Source: Deltaproteobacteria bacterium
Lineage (GTDB): Bacteria; Desulfobacterota; Desulfobacteria; Desulfobacterales; ETH-SRB1
DNA: 48,704 nucleotides
Reading direction: 5' to 3'
Assembly: GCA_030262895.1 (NCBI GenBank)
Contig: JAJSZW010000011.1
Span: forward strand, 1 to 48,704
Each line of letters begins with the position of its first letter. The stretch's first letter is position 1. The notes under the pieces are model-generated. The model had not been told where the DNA came from, ran no database searches, and saw only the letters and a list, made by a program, of their open reading frames with translations. This document shows positions 17,161-24,663 of the stretch, piece by piece. Made by a program: the position numbers and the translations under genes.

Positions 17161-17916
17161 ATGCGCCGATTTTTTATTGAACAAACGAAGATTACAAGTA
17201 CAAAAATATTTATAACTGGTTCAGATGCAGCACATATTAAGAAGGTTTTGCGTATGAAATCAGGAGATAGGATAGGGCTTTTTGACGGCAGGGGTTTTGA
17301 GTATGAGGCAAGGATAGAAAATTTATTAGCGGAAAGTGTCGAAGTGTCAATAACAAAACGCTTTTTGTCGGCTTCAGAATCTCCGGTTCAGATAATAGTG
17401 GCTCAGGCCTTATTAAAAGACAAAAAAATGGATATCCTTGCAAGGCAGCTTACTGAAATCGGAATAACAAAGTTAATTCCTTTTACATCTATTCGATCGG
17501 TTCCAAGGCCGGACAAAAAAAGGCTTTCAGAGCGCAGAAAACGATGGGAAAAAATTGCAATAGAGGCTCTCAAACAGTGCAGGCGCGGCCATGTTACAGA
17601 AATAGGTGAAACAATAACTTTTAATGATGTAATAAAGATAGATGATGAGTGTGATCTTAAGATTGTTTTCTGGGAAAATGAATCAAAGCCCATAAGCAAT
17701 GCAGTTCAACAGGTGCATGATAGGCATTATAGAAAAATTTTGGCTGTCCTCGGTCCTGAGGGGGGTTTTACGGAAAAAGAGATAGAAGATGCAAGAGCCT
17801 GCGGATTTGTTACAGCCTCACTTGGTCCACGAATATTAAGAGCTGAGACAGCGACAGTTGCTGCATGCACAATACTTCAGTACCTTTTTGGCGACATGGG
17901 TTTAAAAAAATCTTGA
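17161..17916 (+). CDS. rsmE: 16S rRNA (uracil1498-N3)-methyltransferase
   Basis: A 251-residue SPOUT-class methyltransferase that methylates N3 of U1498 in 16S rRNA. The N-terminal PUA-like domain starts MRRFFIEQ with HIKKVLRMKSGDRIGLFDGRG. The SPOUT domain shows AQALLKDKKMDILARQLTEIG, then PFTSIRSV, RWEKIAIEALKQCRRGHV, the knot motif LAVLGPEGGFTEKE and SLGPRILRAETATVAA at the SAM pocket. Length and ends are normal for RsmE. The ribosome site is weak (AAGGA is 22 bases away), but the N-terminus matches the family start. A tRNA-Phe gene lies 44 bases downstream. Confidence 0.95.
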   Translation: MRRFFIEQTKITSTKIFITGSDAAHIKKVLRMKSGDRIGLFDGRGFEYEARIENLLAESVEVSITKRFLSASESPVQIIVAQALLKDKKMDILARQLTEIGITKLIPFTSIRSVPRPDKKRLSERRKRWEKIAIEALKQCRRGHVTEIGETITFNDVIKIDDECDLKIVFWENESKPISNAVQQVHDRHYRKILAVLGPEGGFTEKEIEDARACGFVTASLGPRILRAETATVAACTILQYLFGDMGLKKS

Positions 17917-17941
17917 CAAAAACCAGGGCTTCTAATAGGAC
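17913..17941 (+). promoter_or_regulatory. Likely tRNA-Phe promoter
   Basis: TTGACA at 17913-17918 overlaps the rsmE stop; 17 bases later TAGGAC (17936-17941) is a weak -10. The mature tRNA begins 20 bases downstream. Confidence 0.4.
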
Positions 17942-17960
17942 AAGTTCTGTTCTTATTCAG

Positions 17961-18033
<73 letters not shown>

Positions 18034-18059
18034 CTCCTTTAGCTAACTTCCTTGGTATA

Positions 18060-18090
18060 GGGTTAGTCGCAGTTTGGCTAACCCTTTTTT
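18060..18090 (+). terminator. Rho-independent terminator after tRNA-Phe
   Basis: GGGTTAG (18060-18066) pairs with CTAACCC (18078-18084), followed directly by six T. It ends the tRNA transcript. Confidence 0.8.
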
Positions 18091-18103
18091 AGTTTAGCCG
18101 GGC

Positions 18104-18215
18104 CTATAAGATTCAAACCTTCATCTAAATGCACTAATCAAGACGCGGCCCCGATTTTTCTATAAGATTCAAACCTTCATCTAAATGCACTAATCAAGAC
18201 GCGGCCCCGATTTTT
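18104..18215. repeat. Perfect 56-bp tandem duplication
   Basis: Two identical 56-base units (18104-18159 and 18160-18215) follow each other without a gap; each begins CTATAAGATTCAAACC and ends CCCCGATTTTT. No coding frame uses them. They lie between the tRNA terminator and the Smr gene. The perfect identity suggests a recent duplication. Confidence 0.85.
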
Positions 18216-18247
18216 CAGATTTGACACTGATTTTATCTTGAACTTCT

Positions 18248-18517
18248 TTATCTTTTTTTGAGTTCAACTATGCTGGCACCCCAGCCGCCGGCTCCGGGCG
18301 AAGCATCTCTGAAAGAATCCACCATTGGATTTTTACTTAAAATTTCCTGAACCCTTTTTTTAAGTATGCCTTTTCCTTTTCCGTGAATAACTCTCACGGA
18401 AAAAATACCTTTATCAATGCAGGCGGAAAAATAATCTTCTAAAAGATCGGGCACATCTTTTGGTCTGAATGTGTGAAGGTCAATGATGTCTTCTATAGAA
18501 ATTTTTACAGGTTCCAT
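18248..18517 (-). CDS. Smr domain protein
   Basis: An 89-residue protein that is essentially one Smr domain, the endonuclease-like C-terminal module of MutS2. Family marks are IIDLHTFRPKDV (the LDLHG-like motif), VRVIHGKGKGILKKRV (the HGxGxG motif) and the C-terminal GGWGASIVELKK. Stand-alone Smr proteins bind or cut branched DNA or RNA; the substrate here is unknown. It lies 34 bases downstream of plsY on the same strand and is probably cotranscribed. Confidence 0.85.
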   Translation of the reverse strand: MEPVKISIEDIIDLHTFRPKDVPDLLEDYFSACIDKGIFSVRVIHGKGKGILKKRVQEILSKNPMVDSFRDASPGAGGWGASIVELKKR

Positions 18518-18551
18518 AAGAAATTCGAGATAGAATGTTTACAATAGATTT

Positions 18552-19166
18552 TCAGATAACTGGTTCTGTTCCCGAGAACAGACGCTTAATGTTTTCAATA
18601 TGGCGCAGGTAGATAACTATTGATATGAAAACAGCGCACATCGCCAGTACTTTTGAATTTGTCGCCTTCCATACAGCAACCGGAAGTATTAATGCCGCTC
18701 CAAGAGATCCGACAGATACCCGGTTGCACAAACATATAAGCATTATAAAGGTCAGCATGGCAAAAAAACACGCTATCGGTGAAATTATAATGAAACACCC
18801 CGCTGCAGTTGCGACACCCTTTCCACCACTCTTAAATTTTAGAAAAACAGGAAAAAGATGTCCTGATAAAGCTGAAACAGCTATAAGGGATACATATATT
18901 TCAGCCCAAAAACCATTAACACCCGTCAAATTGATTGCAAGATATACAGGAAACGCACCTTTAAACACATCGCCTGCCAGGGTAATTATTCCTAGCGTAT
19001 TCCCCGCTATTCTTCTAACATTCGTGGCGCCTATGTTGCCGCTGCCCTTTTGCCTGATATCAAGGGTTGTAAACAACTTCGTTAAAATAAAGCCCCAGGG
19101 AACTGAACCGAGCATATATGCAAAAATCACAAGTGCCGGCAACTTTAATATATTTACAAGATCCAT
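18552..19166 (-). CDS. plsY: Glycerol-3-phosphate acyltransferase PlsY
   Basis: A 204-residue integral membrane enzyme that transfers acyl groups from acyl-phosphate to glycerol-3-phosphate, the first step of phospholipid synthesis with PlsX. Family motifs are SVPWGFILTKLF, GSGNIGATNVRRIAG, the glycine-rich FKSGGKGVATAAG and, near the C-terminus, YLRHIENIKRLFSGTEP. Five hydrophobic helices are evident. Length is normal. No plsX is visible nearby. Confidence 0.95.
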   Translation of the reverse strand: MDLVNILKLPALVIFAYMLGSVPWGFILTKLFTTLDIRQKGSGNIGATNVRRIAGNTLGIITLAGDVFKGAFPVYLAINLTGVNGFWAEIYVSLIAVSALSGHLFPVFLKFKSGGKGVATAAGCFIIISPIACFFAMLTFIMLICLCNRVSVGSLGAALILPVAVWKATNSKVLAMCAVFISIVIYLRHIENIKRLFSGTEPVI

Positions 19167-19235
19167 TATGAGTTATCCCTAAAATAATAATTTACCACGG
19201 ATTTTCACGGAATTACACTGAAATATCAAAATACC

Positions 19236-20963
19236 CTATAACCACGACCAGATTATAGTGATAATGCCCGCGAGAATAAAATGGGTCTCAACCAGAAATT
19301 CCAGCCTTATACCGGGAAGCATATTGCCTCGTTCAAAGGCTGAAAGAATCACAAATATGAAAACCGGACAGATCGCAAGCAAGAAGCCAAGGCTTGAGAT
19401 AAGCTGAAACGCACTCGACAGCAGCAGTGTTGCGAAAATAAGAGTTAACATGATTTTTAAAAGGTGCATGGTCCGCTTTTCTCCCAATAGTATTGGGATA
19501 GTTGCCCTTCCTACTATGCGGTCGCCCTGCATATCAAGGGTATCAAAAAAAGCGGTTCTGACAAAAACCATGCAAGCTGACAGAAAAAACACAATAATTG
19601 TGCTCACGCTAATACTTTCAGATACTGAAAGAGCGGGGAATATTGAAGTAACGATTCCCCAGGCTGCTGCTATAAGAACCGTCTTTGACCCGGGTATATC
19701 CCTTATCCTGCGATATCTGCCTCCAAAAAGGCTTTCCGGCACGAGCCTTATGTTATATGAAAGGCCGAGTAAACTCATGATGAAAAGAATCAAAAAAGAA
19801 GTAACACCCATAATATAGGCGGCAATAAGACCTGCACTGCCGGCAATTATAGCAAGAGTTGCGAGAAATACCTTATGCTTTCTGTAAAAAAGAGCTCTTT
19901 CAGGATCATTGTACTGATCGGCTTTGCTGCCGGTCAGGTTGTTTAGCATGTGCATGGACAGAACATAAAGTATAGATATAAGGACATGAGGGAAATAGTG
20001 TTCAATTCCCTGAAGCCTGGTACAGGCGTAACACAGGCATCCGGCACCAAGGGAAACGTAGATATTTGTCAAAAGAAGTGATCGTTGTATTGAAAAAAAT
20101 GCTTTGCGCCATCTTTGCTCTTTTTTTAAAAATGAAGATTCAAGGCTTCTATAAACTCTTTTTATTATCCAGTTCGGAGTAGAAGCTCCTGCCGTTAATC
20201 CTATGTTTTTGGCTGAGGCAAGGGCTTTTAAATCAAGCTCATCTTCTGATTCAATGTGGTAAGAAGGTTTCCCTGTTTTTCTCGCAAGTTCGAAGAGTCT
20301 CCTGGTGTTGCCGCTGTTATGGCCGCCCACGACTATTACCGCATCTACTGACTTTGCAAAACGTTTTACTTCTGCCTGCCGCCTTGATGTGGAATCACAA
20401 ATAGTATTGAAGATTTTGTAGTGCGGGAATTTTTTGTTAGCCCATTTTTTTACTTCTTCAAAAAATTCTATGTTCTGAGTGGTTTGAGCAACAATGATGG
20501 CCTTTTCAAAGGCAGGAAGAGAATCGAGGTCATTAATATCATCAATAACATATCCCTTGCCATCTGAATAGCCGTGCAGTCCTATAACCTCCGGATGATC
20601 CTTGTCGCCAATAATTATTGATGTATAACTCTGCTCGGCGTGTTTCTTTATAATGGTTTGCACCTTGATTACACGTGGGCATGTGGCGTCTATTACTGTA
20701 AAGCCGGCTTTTTTCAGCTTTTCCTTTGCCTGGGGAGGAACTCCGTGCGCCCTTATCAGGACAGTGCCTGAACCGTGATCCGGTATATCATCTATGACGA
20801 ATATTCCCTTTTCTTTTAAAAGGTTCAGGATGTGTGGGTTGTGTATCAGAGGACCATATATATAGATAGGATTTTCGTGTTTATTGGGCGCATCAAGAGC
20901 CATTTCAACTGCTCTGCGTACGCCCATGCAGAAGCCCGCGGTCTTAGCAAGTAATATTTTCAT
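19236..20963 (-). CDS. ispH: IspH (HMBPP reductase) fused to a UbiA-like membrane prenyltransferase domain
   Basis: A 575-residue fusion. Residues 1-280 are 4-hydroxy-3-methylbut-2-enyl diphosphate reductase, the last step of the MEP pathway, making IPP and DMAPP. The [4Fe-4S] ligands are C12 (GFCMGVRRA), C95 (DATCPRV) and C189 (TICDSTSRRQ), with GHNSGNTRRL and TAGASTPNWI present. Residues about 290-575 carry about eight membrane helices and match UbiA-type prenyltransferases: a first motif NNLTGSKADQYND and a second DTLDMQGDRIVGRATIPILL. The first motif lacks two of the usual acidic residues (NDxxDxxxD is expected), the second is canonical. No frameshift or stop separates the parts. The fusion may channel IPP/DMAPP-derived prenyl groups to the membrane (inference). 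Confidence 0.88.
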   Translation of the reverse strand: MKILLAKTAGFCMGVRRAVEMALDAPNKHENPIYIYGPLIHNPHILNLLKEKGIFVIDDIPDHGSGTVLIRAHGVPPQAKEKLKKAGFTVIDATCPRVIKVQTIIKKHAEQSYTSIIIGDKDHPEVIGLHGYSDGKGYVIDDINDLDSLPAFEKAIIVAQTTQNIEFFEEVKKWANKKFPHYKIFNTICDSTSRRQAEVKRFAKSVDAVIVVGGHNSGNTRRLFELARKTGKPSYHIESEDELDLKALASAKNIGLTAGASTPNWIIKRVYRSLESSFLKKEQRWRKAFFSIQRSLLLTNIYVSLGAGCLCYACTRLQGIEHYFPHVLISILYVLSMHMLNNLTGSKADQYNDPERALFYRKHKVFLATLAIIAGSAGLIAAYIMGVTSFLILFIMSLLGLSYNIRLVPESLFGGRYRRIRDIPGSKTVLIAAAWGIVTSIFPALSVSESISVSTIIVFFLSACMVFVRTAFFDTLDMQGDRIVGRATIPILLGEKRTMHLLKIMLTLIFATLLLSSAFQLISSLGFLLAICPVFIFVILSAFERGNMLPGIRLEFLVETHFILAGIITIIWSWL

Positions 20964-21025
20964 CTAATCAGGTTCTATAGCTTATCAATCCGGCTGCTAT
21001 TTTTCTTTTAAGTTATACATTATTT

Positions 21026-21249
21026 GGCATCCTTCATTTTGTAGTTTACACTTTTTCAACATTGACGGATGCCAGCCATTAGCTGTTAGCTGTTAGCTGT
21101 TAGCCGTTAGCTATTAGGCAAAACTTTTGTATAAAAACGGACTGTTAAGCTAAAAGCTAACGGCTAACAGCTATGCGCACAAATCATATTTTTTGAGGTA
21201 TCTTACCCTTAAAAGTGTAAACTACTTTTAGGCTGTTATGAAGGATGCC
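21026..21249. mobile_element. MITE-like nested inverted-repeat element, copy 1
   Basis: The ends GGCATCCTTCAT and ATGAAGGATGCC are inverted and extend about 35 bases (21026-21060 and 21211-21249) with TAGTTTACACTTTT inside. It is flanked by an exact 8-bp direct repeat CATTATTT (21018-21025 and 21250-21257), a clear target duplication. The interior holds a second inverted repeat of heptamers: TTAGCTG-type units at 21079-21113 facing AAGCTAACGGCTAACAGCT. A related copy lies at 23655-23855. No coding capacity. Confidence 0.85.
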
Positions 21250-21267
21250 CATTATTTTATGAGTTGT

Positions 21268-21459
21268 TCATGAGATGCTGGTTAGATATATTTTATGGTC
21301 TACAAGAGCAAGCGAATGGATACGCGCTTTTAAAAGTTTTTGCTCTCCAAATATGTTGTTTAAGACAAGACCATCGCCTTCGGGTTCGATTGTGTCAACA
21401 GCCTCCATGACCAGCTTTTCATCGTTTTCTTCAATAAGATAAGCATTTGCTTCACACAT
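21268..21459 (-). CDS. CooT-family nickel-binding protein
   Basis: A 63-residue protein beginning MCEANAYL, the hallmark of CooT, a small Ni(II)-binding dimer whose N-terminal Cys2 contributes to the metal site; in Rhodospirillum rubrum it supports CO dehydrogenase maturation. Other family marks are PEGDGLVLNNIFGEQKLLKA and the final LALVDHKIYL. No CO dehydrogenase gene is visible in the window; the nearest nickel enzyme is the [NiFe] hydrogenase 13 kb away. It ends 19 bases from a MITE-like element. Confidence 0.85.
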   Translation of the reverse strand: MCEANAYLIEENDEKLVMEAVDTIEPEGDGLVLNNIFGEQKLLKARIHSLALVDHKIYLTSIS

Positions 21460-21519
21460 ATTATTTCCCCCTTATTTATCAGTAAAATCCGGTAGCCCCT
21501 ACAAAACAGTGCAGAGGGA

Positions 21520-21933
21520 CTATCCAAAATCCTTTAAATTTTCTTGAATCAGTGATTCGATAAAATGTGGAAGTGGAATTGAGGATAACCCTACTATTTC
21601 AACATTTTCTTGAGTTAGCGGTATGAGAAGTTTTTTGGCGGGGCTGCTTGCTACAGCCTCTGCGATTTTTGGTGTTATTTCACCCATCATGGAATTTGCT
21701 AAAATTATACCGATAGGCCCTATGATAACATCAACGCTCTTTATGGTGTGAGCAATGGCATTTTCTCCAGAGGCGCCACGATTTGCTCTTGCCTTAAGCA
21801 TCTGGGATGTTGCTATAGCATTTGCGCCTAAAGCTATAATTTCAACTTTTTCGCCAAAACATTCTTTGAGCTTCTTTATAATCGTGCTTCCTATCCCGCC
21901 GCCTTGTCCGTCAATTACGCATATTCGTTTCAT
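21520..21933 (-). CDS. DUF3842 family protein
   Basis: A 137-residue protein starting MKRICVIDGQGGGIGSTIIK, a Rossmann-like glycine-rich start, followed by EIIALGANAIATSQMLKARA, RGASGENAI and a C-terminal IPLTQENVEIVGLSSIPLPH. It matches the DUF3842 family, which often lies beside CooT-like genes in anaerobes; the function is unknown. ATG 21933 is chosen over a start 17 codons upstream because the family begins with this motif. It lies 60 bases before the CooT-like gene and is likely cotranscribed with it. Confidence 0.75.
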   Translation of the reverse strand: MKRICVIDGQGGGIGSTIIKKLKECFGEKVEIIALGANAIATSQMLKARANRGASGENAIAHTIKSVDVIIGPIGIILANSMMGEITPKIAEAVASSPAKKLLIPLTQENVEIVGLSSIPLPHFIESLIQENLKDFG

Positions 21934-22053
21934 TGTATGTATCTTTTCGTAAGTGTTCACAGTTAACAGATAACGGTTGATCAAAGCATAAAAGCAAGAG
22001 ACTCAGTTGTGAAAACTCAAACATGTTTCAATCATTACAAAATTCATTTAAAA

Positions 22054-22081
22054 AACCGTGAACCGTGAACCGTGAACCGTG
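22054..22081. repeat. Heptamer array (AACCGTG)x4
   Basis: Four exact tandem 7-base copies followed by a T run, just after the NYN gene stop and before the DUF3842 gene. A partly complementary GTTCACAGTTAACAG stretch lies at about 21955-21970. Confidence 0.75.
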
Positions 22082-22096
22082 ATTTTTTTATATTGG

Positions 22097-22618
22097 TTAT
22101 AGCTTTTTAATTTTCAGCCTGCTTTTTCGTTCTCTTTTTGAAAGCCGTCTGCTGGGGCCCTTCTTTTTTGTTGTGGGAATCCAGCCGCCTTTATTTTCCC
22201 TGTCAACACCCTTTGCAGACATATATTCTGCCATGGCTATCTTTTCTTCAAACATCGGCGAGCTGATAGTGGAAGCCCCTTGAGAAGACACTGCATTAAC
22301 TATTTCCAGGTCTGAGCTGACAACTAAAGCTTTTTCCCTTTCTTTTGCGGCCATTTTTTTAATAACAGTATCGGCTGACTCACCTATGCGGGAAAACCTT
22401 ATATCAACTCCTTTTATTTTGTCCCTGCGCTGGGAGAGAAAAGGGGCATTTGTTCCGTCAAAGACAACGGTAATTTTGTGGTGCTTTATTTTTTTATACG
22501 CTGCAAGCATATTAAGCAGAGCTTCTCTCCCAAGCTGAATGTCCTGCCCGTCAAGGTCGCTTAAAGTAGTTGACTGGCGTATTAGATTGTAGCCATCAAT
22601 AATTATATGAAGAGACAT
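22097..22618 (-). CDS. NYN domain (YacP-like) predicted RNA-binding/nuclease protein
   Basis: A 173-residue protein. The N-terminus HIIIDGYNLIRQS carries the first conserved Asp of the NYN/PIN-like fold; ITVVFDGTNAP and ALVVSSDLEIVNAVSSQGA supply the other acidic positions, as in the YacP/Rae1 family, whose Bacillus member Rae1 cuts mRNA in the ribosome. The C-terminus is strongly basic (KKKGPSRRLSKRERKSRLKI), suited to RNA contact. It lies downstream of parA-parB on the same strand, separated by a hairpin of heptamers. Confidence 0.8.
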   Translation of the reverse strand: MSLHIIIDGYNLIRQSTTLSDLDGQDIQLGREALLNMLAAYKKIKHHKITVVFDGTNAPFLSQRRDKIKGVDIRFSRIGESADTVIKKMAAKEREKALVVSSDLEIVNAVSSQGASTISSPMFEEKIAMAEYMSAKGVDRENKGGWIPTTKKKGPSRRLSKRERKSRLKIKKL

Positions 22619-22635
22619 AACATTTTTAACTACTC

Positions 22636-22708
22636 AGGTGGATAGACTGAAGGCTGAAGGCTGAAGCTTTTTTCCACCTTCAGCCTTCAGACTTCAGCCT
22701 ATCCACCT
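22636..22708. repeat. Heptamer-built hairpin between parB and the NYN gene
   Basis: 31-base arms (22636-22666 and 22678-22708) are inverted with two mismatches; each carries three (G/T/A)CTGAAG units after AGGTGGATAG. It starts right at the parB stop and could end the parB transcript. Confidence 0.75.
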
Positions 22709-23611
22709 TTATAACTGTTTTAAAAGGTCTATAAGGCGGTCAAGATCGTCGTTATTATAAAATTCGATTAGAATTTTTCCCTTTTTCCCGTGTCTTTTGA
22801 TTTGAGTTTTAGTACCAAGGTGACGTGAAAGATCATCCGACAGACTTGAAAGGTATATTTGTTCTGAATCAGGTGGAGTTTTCCGTAGCTTTTTCTTTTC
22901 TGATTTCAAACGATTGATCAAATTTTCTGTTTCTCTGACCGAAAGTTTTTTTGAAACAACTGTCCGCCAGACTGCATTTTGCTGCGCTGATGTATCAGCA
23001 CCTAACAGAGCCCTTGCATGCCCCATGCTAAGGGTATGATCCAGGATACTTGCCTTTATTTGTTCGGGTAGTTGTCTTAGACGAAGTAAATTTGCAACAG
23101 CAGATCTGCTTTTTCCTACCCGTTTTGCCACCTGCTCCTGAGTGAGATTAAATTCCGCAATAAGTTGATGGAAGGCTTCTGCTTCTTCCAGAGCACTGAG
23201 GTCTTCTCGCTGTATGTTTTCGACAATGGACATCTCCAAAAGATCTGAGTCCGTGATATTTTTTATAAAAGCGGGCACATGGGTAAGCCCTGCCATTTTA
23301 GCTGCGCGAAACCGCCTTTCACCGGCTACCAGCTCATAACCGCTTCCATCCTTTCTAAGCAAAAGAGGCTGTATGATTCCCTGTTCTTTAATTGAGCCAC
23401 AAAGCTCTTCAAGCTCTTCCCGGGAAAAAATTATTCGGGGCTGATACCTGTTAGGGTGGATCAGATTTATATCGCATTGGAAATAATCAACCTGATCGCT
23501 TTCAAAAGGACTAAAATCAGGAATAAGGGCATCAAGACCTCTTCCAAGTGCCATTTTTTTCCGTTTTTTTAGATTTGAATCAGATTCTTTTTTTTGTTTT
23601 GCTTTAGGCAT
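22709..23611 (-). CDS. parB: ParB chromosome partitioning protein
   Basis: A 300-residue ParB/Spo0J. After a basic leader, MALGRGLDALIPDF marks the ParA-interacting N-terminus. The nuclease-like CTP-binding domain has ELCGSIKEQGIIQPLLLRK and GERRFRAAKMAGL (the GxRRxRA box), followed by IVENIQREDLSALEEAEAFH, the helix-turn-helix TQEQVAKRVGKSRSAVANLL and LSMGHARALLG. It binds parS and slides on DNA to load SMC. It lies downstream of parA; a MITE-like element fills the 244-base gap between them. The start could also be the internal Met of MALGRG. Confidence 0.95.
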   Translation of the reverse strand: MPKAKQKKESDSNLKKRKKMALGRGLDALIPDFSPFESDQVDYFQCDINLIHPNRYQPRIIFSREELEELCGSIKEQGIIQPLLLRKDGSGYELVAGERRFRAAKMAGLTHVPAFIKNITDSDLLEMSIVENIQREDLSALEEAEAFHQLIAEFNLTQEQVAKRVGKSRSAVANLLRLRQLPEQIKASILDHTLSMGHARALLGADTSAQQNAVWRTVVSKKLSVRETENLINRLKSEKKKLRKTPPDSEQIYLSSLSDDLSRHLGTKTQIKRHGKKGKILIEFYNNDDLDRLIDLLKQL

Positions 23612-23654
23612 ATTGCGACGTTAATTCCTTATGGAGATTTTTGATATTATTGAG

Positions 23655-23855
23655 GGCATCCTTCATTCACCAGCTTACACTTTTTTCGAAAAAGCGTGTA
23701 TTATCGAATTGAATGCCGATATCGAAACTGGAAATTTGAAATTAGGTAACGCATCTATATCTTAGTATTTTTTCCAATTTCCAGTTTCAAAACTCACTGC
23801 CAAAATACAAGATCAACAAAGTGTAAACTACTTTTGACTTGTCGTGAAGGATGCC
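23655..23855. mobile_element. MITE-like nested inverted-repeat element, copy 2, between parA and parB
   Basis: Its ends (23655-23690 and 23817-23855) match copy 1 at 21026-21249: GGCATCCTTCAT and GTGAAGGATGCC, with GTGTAAACTAC inside. Imperfect 8-bp flanks TTATTGAG and TTATTTGG suggest an older target duplication; the right flank supplies the parA stop codon. The interior inverted repeat is different from copy 1: heptamers GAAACTG, GAAATTT, GAAATTA (23724-23744) face TTTCCAA, TTTCCAG (23771-23784). Confidence 0.8.
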
Positions 23856-24617
23856 TTATTTGGTTTTCATTATCTCTTTTGCAAGATCAAAGTAACTTTT
23901 TGCTCCTGTAGAAGCGGCATCATACAGCAATATAGGTTTGCCAAAACTTGGAGCTTCTCCCAGTCGTACATTTCTGGGAATAATGGTTTTGAAAACAAGA
24001 TTCTTGAAATATTTCTCCGCATCTTCGGCTACTTGATACGACAGGTTAGTTCTTTTATCAAACATGGTTAAAAGAATGCCGGCAATTTTAAGATTTGGAT
24101 TTAGACTGCGCTTTATAAGCTTTACTGTTTGCAGAAGCTGACCAAGCCCTTCCAAGGCATAAAATTCACACTGAAGTGGAATCAGCATTAAATCGGCTGC
24201 TGTCAGAGCATTTACTGTCAGAAGGCTTAAAGAGGGCGGGCAGTCTATTATTATATAATCAAATGAATCATTAAGTTGGCCAAGCAGTTTTTTTAATACA
24301 GTTTCACGTTCAGGATTTGACATCATTTCCACTTCAAAACCTATAAGTTCAACTCTCGATGGAATGACTTTCAGGCTGTCAATATCGCTGTCCATAATAA
24401 GATCCTTGGGTTCGGTTTCTCCAATCATGCCGTGGTATAACGTTTTGGAAATACTGGTTTTATCAATACCCATTCCTGTGGTGGCATTTCCCTGTGGATC
24501 ACAATCAACTATAAGGGTCTTTTTCTCTGAAACCGCTAATGCGGCAGATAGATTGATAGCCGTAGTTGTTTTTCCTACGCCGCCTTTCTGGTTTGCTATG
24601 CATATTATTTGTGACAT
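23856..24617 (-). CDS. parA: ParA chromosome partitioning ATPase
   Basis: A 253-residue deviant Walker ATPase (Soj/ParA). The N-terminus has IANQKGGVGKTTTAINLSAA with the signature Lys of KGGVGKT. Further marks are VDCDPQGNATTGMG (switch I/Walker A'), YIIIDCPPSLSLLTVNAL (Walker B) and LIPLQCEFYALEGLGQLL. It lacks an N-terminal HTH, so it is the small chromosomal type. Its stop codon is formed at the edge of the adjoining inverted-repeat element. A divergent promoter region of 46 bases separates it from the M48 gene. Confidence 0.96.
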   Translation of the reverse strand: MSQIICIANQKGGVGKTTTAINLSAALAVSEKKTLIVDCDPQGNATTGMGIDKTSISKTLYHGMIGETEPKDLIMDSDIDSLKVIPSRVELIGFEVEMMSNPERETVLKKLLGQLNDSFDYIIIDCPPSLSLLTVNALTAADLMLIPLQCEFYALEGLGQLLQTVKLIKRSLNPNLKIAGILLTMFDKRTNLSYQVAEDAEKYFKNLVFKTIIPRNVRLGEAPSFGKPILLYDAASTGAKSYFDLAKEIMKTK

Positions 24618-24663
24618 AAAAAATTCCTAACACAAAACTTGTTATTTGAAAAGGATATATAAT

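Noticed and set aside
18104..18215. CRISPR array
   Set aside because: Only two units, 56 bases long and without spacers; no cas gene in the window.
22054..22081. Heptamer arrays as CRISPR or iterons
   Set aside because: Units are directly adjacent, lack spacers and differ between sites; no Rep protein is nearby.
24303..24318. parS site in parA
   Set aside because: GTTTCACGT matches only half of the 16-bp palindrome; the second half diverges.
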